Below, one piece after another: positions 31,049 to 34,544 of a stretch of 34,544 nucleotides of DNA (its first letter is position 1; every line of letters begins with the position of its first letter). This DNA is from an uncultured Lachnospiraceae bacterium (GTDB taxonomy: Bacteria; Bacillota; Clostridia; Lachnospirales; Lachnospiraceae). A model generated the notes under the pieces. That model ran no database searches. It was not told the origin of the DNA and saw only the letters and a list, made by a program, of their open reading frames with translations. The stretch lies in NCBI GenBank assembly GCA_910588815.1, contig CAJUQY010000032.1:1-34544 (forward strand), given 5' to 3'. A program made the translations under genes and the position numbers.

Positions 31049-31084
31049 AAGAGAGGGATTTCAAGGACAATCTTCTCTTTTTTT
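31049..31084 (+). terminator. Terminator after FadR-type regulator
   Basis: AAGAGA and GGATT on the left pair with AATC and TCTCTT on the right (one bulge), followed by six T. It stands about 80 bases after the regulator's stop. Confidence 0.65.
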
Positions 31085-31123
31085 GTATAATAAAGAGAAA
31101 GAAAAGGAAATACATCAGATGTA

Positions 31124-31152
31124 TTGACGGAAAAACGGGGGATAGATATACT
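31124..31152 (+). promoter_or_regulatory. Promoter of the sugar-acid operon
   Basis: TTGACG (31124-31129), 17-base spacer, TATACT (31147-31152). Preferred over the nearby TATAAT at 31152-31157, which would need a spacer of 22. Confidence 0.75.
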
Positions 31153-31216
31153 ATAATCAGCAAAACATAAGACGTCAGATGTTTCGGACAACTAAAATTG
31201 TGAAGGAGGAAATGTA

Positions 31217-32572
31217 ATGGAAGGAAATGTAACTCTCGACCCGACCAGGCTGGTTATAGCGGCCCTTATCGGCCTGGCCCTTTTACTGGTGTTGATTATC
31301 AAGTTTAAGATTCACGCCATGCTGTCGATTCTCATCGGAGCGGTAGTCATCGGCCTGATTGCCGGTATGCCATTTGGAGATATTGTCACGGCAGTGGATG
31401 ATGGTATCGGAAATACACTGAAGGGTATTGCGCTTTTGGTGGGGCTTGGCTCGATGTTTGGAGCTATTTTGGAGGTTTCCGGCGGCGCACAGACTCTGGC
31501 GGTCACCATGGTAAATAAATTCGGCGACCAGAAAGCGGCGTGGGCCCTGGGCATTACGGGCCTGGTGATCGCCATGCCGGTATTTTTTGACGCAGGCCTG
31601 ATCATCTTGATTCCCCTGGCGTTCTCTCTGGCGAAGCGTACCAAACGCTCTTCTCTGTTTTATGTGATTCCTCTCCTTGCCGGCCTGGCCGTAGGCCATG
31701 CGTTCATTCCGCCGACTCCCGGGCCCGTGCTGGTGGCGACGATGCTGGGAGTCGACCTTGGCTGGGTGATCCTGGTCGGCATTTTCTGCGGTATCTTTGC
31801 CATGATCGTGGCGGGGCCCGTCTGGGGGAGCATCTGCGGAAGGAAATATGAGGTGGCGATTCCGGAGCATGTGGCAAGCCAGGAGGATTTTGATGAATCC
31901 AAGCTTCCAGGCTTCGGCACAGTGGTGGGCATCATCCTGATCCCGCTGGTGCTCATCGTATTAAAATCCCTGGCGAGCGTAATCCCCGCTCTGAAGGGGG
32001 CAGAGCCGGTCTTATCCTTCCTGGGGCAGCCTTTTGTGGCACTTCTGATCGCAACACTGGCAGCCATGTTCCTTCTCGGAATCAGGCATGGCTATAGCCT
32101 GGAAGAACTGGAAAAGATCATGACGAAATCCCTGGAGCCGACCGGACTGATTCTCCTGGTGACTGCCTGCGGCGGCGTGCTCCGCTATATGCTTCAGTAT
32201 TCCGGCCTCGGCGACGTGATCGGAAGTGCCGTTTCCTCTGCAAATCTGCCCCTGGTGGTGGTGGCGTTCCTGGTGGCGGCCCTTGTCCGGATCTGTGTGG
32301 GCTCTGCTACGGTGGCGATGACCATGGCGGCAGGCATTGTCGCCTCCATGCCCGGCCTCTCCGCCTATTCTCCCATGTATCTGGCCTGCGTGACTGCGGC
32401 GGTGGCCGGCGGCGCGACGGTTTGCTCCCACTTCAATGATTCCGGCTTCTGGCTGGTGAAATCTCTGGTGGGCCTGGATGAGAAGACGACCTTAAAGACA
32501 TGGACGATCATGGAAACCCTGGTCGGAGGTACCGGTTTTATCGTGGCACTGATTATTTCTTTCTTTGTATGA
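31217..32572 (+). CDS. GntP family gluconate/aldonate permease
   Basis: 451 residues, strongly hydrophobic with about 12-14 membrane helices and GntP family motifs (FFDAGLIILIPLAFSLAKRTKRS; AFIPPTPGPVLVATMLGVDLG; GSATVAMTMAAGIVASMPGL; CSHFNDSGFWLVKS). It imports gluconate or a related sugar acid with a cation. AAGGAGGA precedes the ATG. The dehydratase gene follows after 35 bases. Confidence 0.95.
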   Translation: MEGNVTLDPTRLVIAALIGLALLLVLIIKFKIHAMLSILIGAVVIGLIAGMPFGDIVTAVDDGIGNTLKGIALLVGLGSMFGAILEVSGGAQTLAVTMVNKFGDQKAAWALGITGLVIAMPVFFDAGLIILIPLAFSLAKRTKRSSLFYVIPLLAGLAVGHAFIPPTPGPVLVATMLGVDLGWVILVGIFCGIFAMIVAGPVWGSICGRKYEVAIPEHVASQEDFDESKLPGFGTVVGIILIPLVLIVLKSLASVIPALKGAEPVLSFLGQPFVALLIATLAAMFLLGIRHGYSLEELEKIMTKSLEPTGLILLVTACGGVLRYMLQYSGLGDVIGSAVSSANLPLVVVAFLVAALVRICVGSATVAMTMAAGIVASMPGLSAYSPMYLACVTAAVAGGATVCSHFNDSGFWLVKSLVGLDEKTTLKTWTIMETLVGGTGFIVALIISFFV

Positions 32573-32607
32573 CGGGACTGTATAATTTGGAAAGGAAGGG
32601 AACTTTT

Positions 32608-34359
32608 ATGGAACTTGCGAGTCAGAAAATGAGAAAATTGGCGCCGGAGCTTGATCCGCTTCGGATTGGTACGGGGTGGAAGCCGGAAGATTTGGGAAAA
32701 GTTCAGGTGATGATAGAGAGTACCTTTGGAGACAGTCATCCCGGCAGCGGACACCTGGATATTCTCGTGGAGGAAGTCCGCAGAGGCGTTGAGGAGGCCG
32801 GGGGCCATGGGGCCAGGTACTTTGCGACAGATATCTGCGACGGCGAGAGCCAGGGAACCGACGGGATCAATTACAGCCTTGCCAGCCGGGAAATGATCGC
32901 CAATATGATCGAGATCCATGCGGGCGCCACGCCCTTTGACGCGGGTGTTTACCTGGCAAGCTGTGACAAAGGCATGCCGGCCAGCCTGATGGGACTTGCC
33001 AGGGTGAACATTCCTGCCGTGGTGGTACCTGGCGGTACCATGAATGCAGGGCCGGACATGCTGACTTTAGAGCAGCTTGGCATGTACAGCGCAAAATACC
33101 AGAGAGGCGAGATTGACGAGGAGAAGCTAGGCTGGGCAAAATGCAACGCCTGCCCCAGCTGCGGAGCCTGCTCTTTTATCGGGACGGCCTCCACCATGCA
33201 GATTATGGCGGAGGCATTGGGACTTGCCCTCCCGGGAAGCGCCCTGATGCCGGCCACGAGCCCGGATCTTCTGGATTTTGCGAGACAGGCCGGGAGGCAG
33301 GCGGTGAGGCTTGCCACGATGCCGGACATGCGTCCCGGTGACATTGTGACCATGGAGAGCTTCGAGAACGCGATTTTAGTCCATGCGGCGATCTCCGGAA
33401 GCACCAACTGCCTGCTGCATATTCCGGCGGTGGCCCATGAGTTTGGCATTGAGGTTACGGGGGACACATTCGACAGGCTTCACAGAGGGGCCCGCTATCT
33501 TCTGGATGTCCGTCCGGCGGGACGGTGGCCGGCGGAGGTTTTCTATTACGCGGGAGGTGTGCCGGCGATCATGGAGGAGATCAAAGACCACCTGCACCTG
33601 GATGTGATGACGGTGACGGGAAAGACCCTGGGAGAAAATCTGAAGGAGCTGAAAGAAAACGGATTTTATGGGCGGTGTGAAAAGTGGCTGCAGGATTTCA
33701 ACAGCCGCTATGGGGTCCATGTGACCAGAGAGGATATCATCCGCCCCTATGACAAGGCCATCGGGACGGACGGCAGTATTGCGGTACTGAAAGGCAACCT
33801 GGCTCCGGAGGGGGCGGTCATCAAGCATACGGCCTGCCCGAAGGAGATGTTCAAGGCAGTTCTAAAGGCAAGGCCTTTTGACAGTGAGGAGGAATGCCTG
33901 GATGCGGTGCTGAAACACAAGGTGCAGAAAGGGGATGCAGTATTTATCCGCTATGAGGGCCCGAAGGGCAGCGGTATGCCGGAGATGTTTTATACCTCCG
34001 AGGCGATCAGCAGCGACAAGGAGCTGGGAAAGAGTATTGCCCTGATCACGGACGGGCGGTTTTCCGGCGCATCCACCGGGCCCGTGATCGGTCATTGCAG
34101 CCCGGAGGCCGTGGATGGCGGCCCTATCGCCCTGGTGGAAGAGGGAGACTTGATCGAGATCGATGTGATGGAGCGGAAGCTCAATATTATCGGTATTGCG
34201 GGGGAACGAAAATCCATGGAAGAGGTGGAGGCGGTCCTTGCGGAGAGGAAAAAGAATTGGAAACCCCGCGCGCCCAAATACAAAAACGGGGTGCTGCGCC
34301 TGTTTGGCGAGCTGGCGGCAAGTCCCATGAAAGGGGCATACCTGGAATACGAAAAATAA
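32608..34359 (+). CDS. IlvD/Edd family dehydratase (sugar-acid dehydratase)
   Basis: 583 residues from ATG 32608 (AAGGAAGGG upstream); the frame is open further 5' but that part overlaps the permease gene. Cysteines that would hold an Fe-S cluster lie in ICDGE (Cys77), SCDKGMP (Cys119) and CPSCGACSF (Cys182-188). The family covers dihydroxy-acid dehydratase (IlvD), phosphogluconate dehydratase (Edd) and aldonate dehydratases. Placement between a GntP permease and a KDPG-aldolase-like gene, under a FadR-type regulator, points to a sugar-acid dehydratase forming a 2-keto-3-deoxy acid rather than the valine/isoleucine enzyme. Confidence 0.9.
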   Translation: MELASQKMRKLAPELDPLRIGTGWKPEDLGKVQVMIESTFGDSHPGSGHLDILVEEVRRGVEEAGGHGARYFATDICDGESQGTDGINYSLASREMIANMIEIHAGATPFDAGVYLASCDKGMPASLMGLARVNIPAVVVPGGTMNAGPDMLTLEQLGMYSAKYQRGEIDEEKLGWAKCNACPSCGACSFIGTASTMQIMAEALGLALPGSALMPATSPDLLDFARQAGRQAVRLATMPDMRPGDIVTMESFENAILVHAAISGSTNCLLHIPAVAHEFGIEVTGDTFDRLHRGARYLLDVRPAGRWPAEVFYYAGGVPAIMEEIKDHLHLDVMTVTGKTLGENLKELKENGFYGRCEKWLQDFNSRYGVHVTREDIIRPYDKAIGTDGSIAVLKGNLAPEGAVIKHTACPKEMFKAVLKARPFDSEEECLDAVLKHKVQKGDAVFIRYEGPKGSGMPEMFYTSEAISSDKELGKSIALITDGRFSGASTGPVIGHCSPEAVDGGPIALVEEGDLIEIDVMERKLNIIGIAGERKSMEEVEAVLAERKKNWKPRAPKYKNGVLRLFGELAASPMKGAYLEYEK

Positions 34360-34399
34360 ATGAACCTGGAGACGGGTAAGTTCTTGAAAGGAGAAAGAT

Positions 34400-34544
34400 A
34401 TGAAACCAATAGAGGAGCAGCTTCAGAGCTTTGGTGTGGTTCCGGTGGTGGTCTTGAATGACGCGGAGGATGCCCTGCCTCTTGCAAAAGCCCTTGTGGA
34501 AGGCGGGCTTCCCTGCGCGGAGGTCACCTTCCGGACGGAGGCCG
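34400..34544 (+). CDS. KDPG/KHG aldolase-like protein, 3' end outside window
   Basis: 48 residues are visible: MKPIEEQLQSFGVVPVVVLN followed by LAKALVEGGLPCAEVTFRTEA. That is the N-terminal pattern of 2-keto-3-deoxy-6-phosphogluconate / 2-keto-4-hydroxyglutarate aldolase (Eda), including the E-x-T-x-R-T strand with the first active-site Glu. AAGGAG (34388-34393) lies before the ATG. It follows the dehydratase by 40 bases and would cleave the keto-deoxy acid to pyruvate and an aldehyde. The Schiff-base lysine lies beyond the window. Confidence 0.9.
   Translation, partial: MKPIEEQLQSFGVVPVVVLNDAEDALPLAKALVEGGLPCAEVTFRTEA

Larger units (their letters stand above)
31006..31182. promoter_or_regulatory. 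Three CATC-A-GATG sites (likely operators)
   Basis: An odd-length palindrome occurs three times: ACATCAGATGA at 31006-31016, TACATCAGATGTA at 31111-31123 (perfect, 13 bases) and ACGTCAGATGT at 31172-31182 (one mismatch). The middle one touches the -35 box and the last lies just after the start of transcription, the right places for repression of the permease operon. The first is in the regulator's 3' leader region. They are probably sites for the FadR-type regulator encoded just upstream. Confidence 0.6.

Noticed and set aside
31152..31157. Perfect TATAAT before gntP
   Set aside because: The distance to the only -35 box is 22 bases; TATACT at 31147 fits with 17.
32500..32607. Extended N-terminus of the dehydratase
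   Set aside because: This part overlaps the end of the permease gene and the only good ribosome site precedes ATG 32608.

Overview
The window looks like a chromosomal segment from a fairly GC-rich anaerobic Firmicute of the Lachnospiraceae type (class Clostridia). This is inferred from gene content: an McsA-McsB-ClpC-RadA cluster, ferrous-iron transport with two small FeoA genes, a Rho with a long disordered N-terminal insert, an Fe-S aldo/keto reductase, and strong GGAGG ribosome sites with sigma-A-type promoters. No rRNA, tRNA, CRISPR array, transposase or integrase was seen. The only RNA gene recognised is tmRNA (ssrA).

Layout. 1-3268: the end of a sensor kinase gene, then an FtsX-type ABC permease and its ATPase, ending next to the 3' end of ssrA (3505-3850, minus). 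3991-5522: an overlapping AAA/ABC-like ATPase and GNAT acetyltransferase pair. 5570-7796: divergent genes for an Fe-S aldo/keto reductase and a DRE-TIM aldolase-like enzyme, with near-consensus promoters and repeats between them. 8079-14661: stress and protein-quality-control cluster (short GntR regulator, mcsA, mcsB, clpC, a 137-residue unknown, radA). 14714-17703 (minus): beta-propeller lactonase-like protein, a broken aldo/keto reductase and a zinc alcohol dehydrogenase, with a divergent AraC regulator at 17923-18828. 18943-22430: a second ABC transporter of the FtsX type. 22724-25331: rho and a PfkB-family sugar kinase. 25332-25950: a graveyard with at least one gene relic. 25951-29853: a DUF305 protein divergent from feoA-feoA-feoB, with DtxR-like boxes. 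30244-34544: FadR-type regulator, GntP-family permease, IlvD/Edd dehydratase and the start of a KDPG-aldolase-like gene, forming a sugar-acid catabolic unit.

How the genes work together. McsA activates the arginine kinase McsB, which marks proteins for ClpC (with ClpP, not in the window). The Feo genes import Fe2+ and carry a textbook iron-repressor operator in the promoter. The last operon probably imports an aldonate, dehydrates it to a 2-keto-3-deoxy acid and cleaves that, under control of the FadR-type regulator through repeated CATC-A-GATG sites.

The most unusual points are the GntR gene where ctsR would normally stand, the unknown gene between clpC and radA with its own promoter and terminator, the long tmRNA tag with an apparent non-alanine resume codon, the regulatory repeats before feo and gntP, and two deletion-scarred pseudogenes. 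I did not find a clearly new multi-gene system; the candidates above are the best leads.
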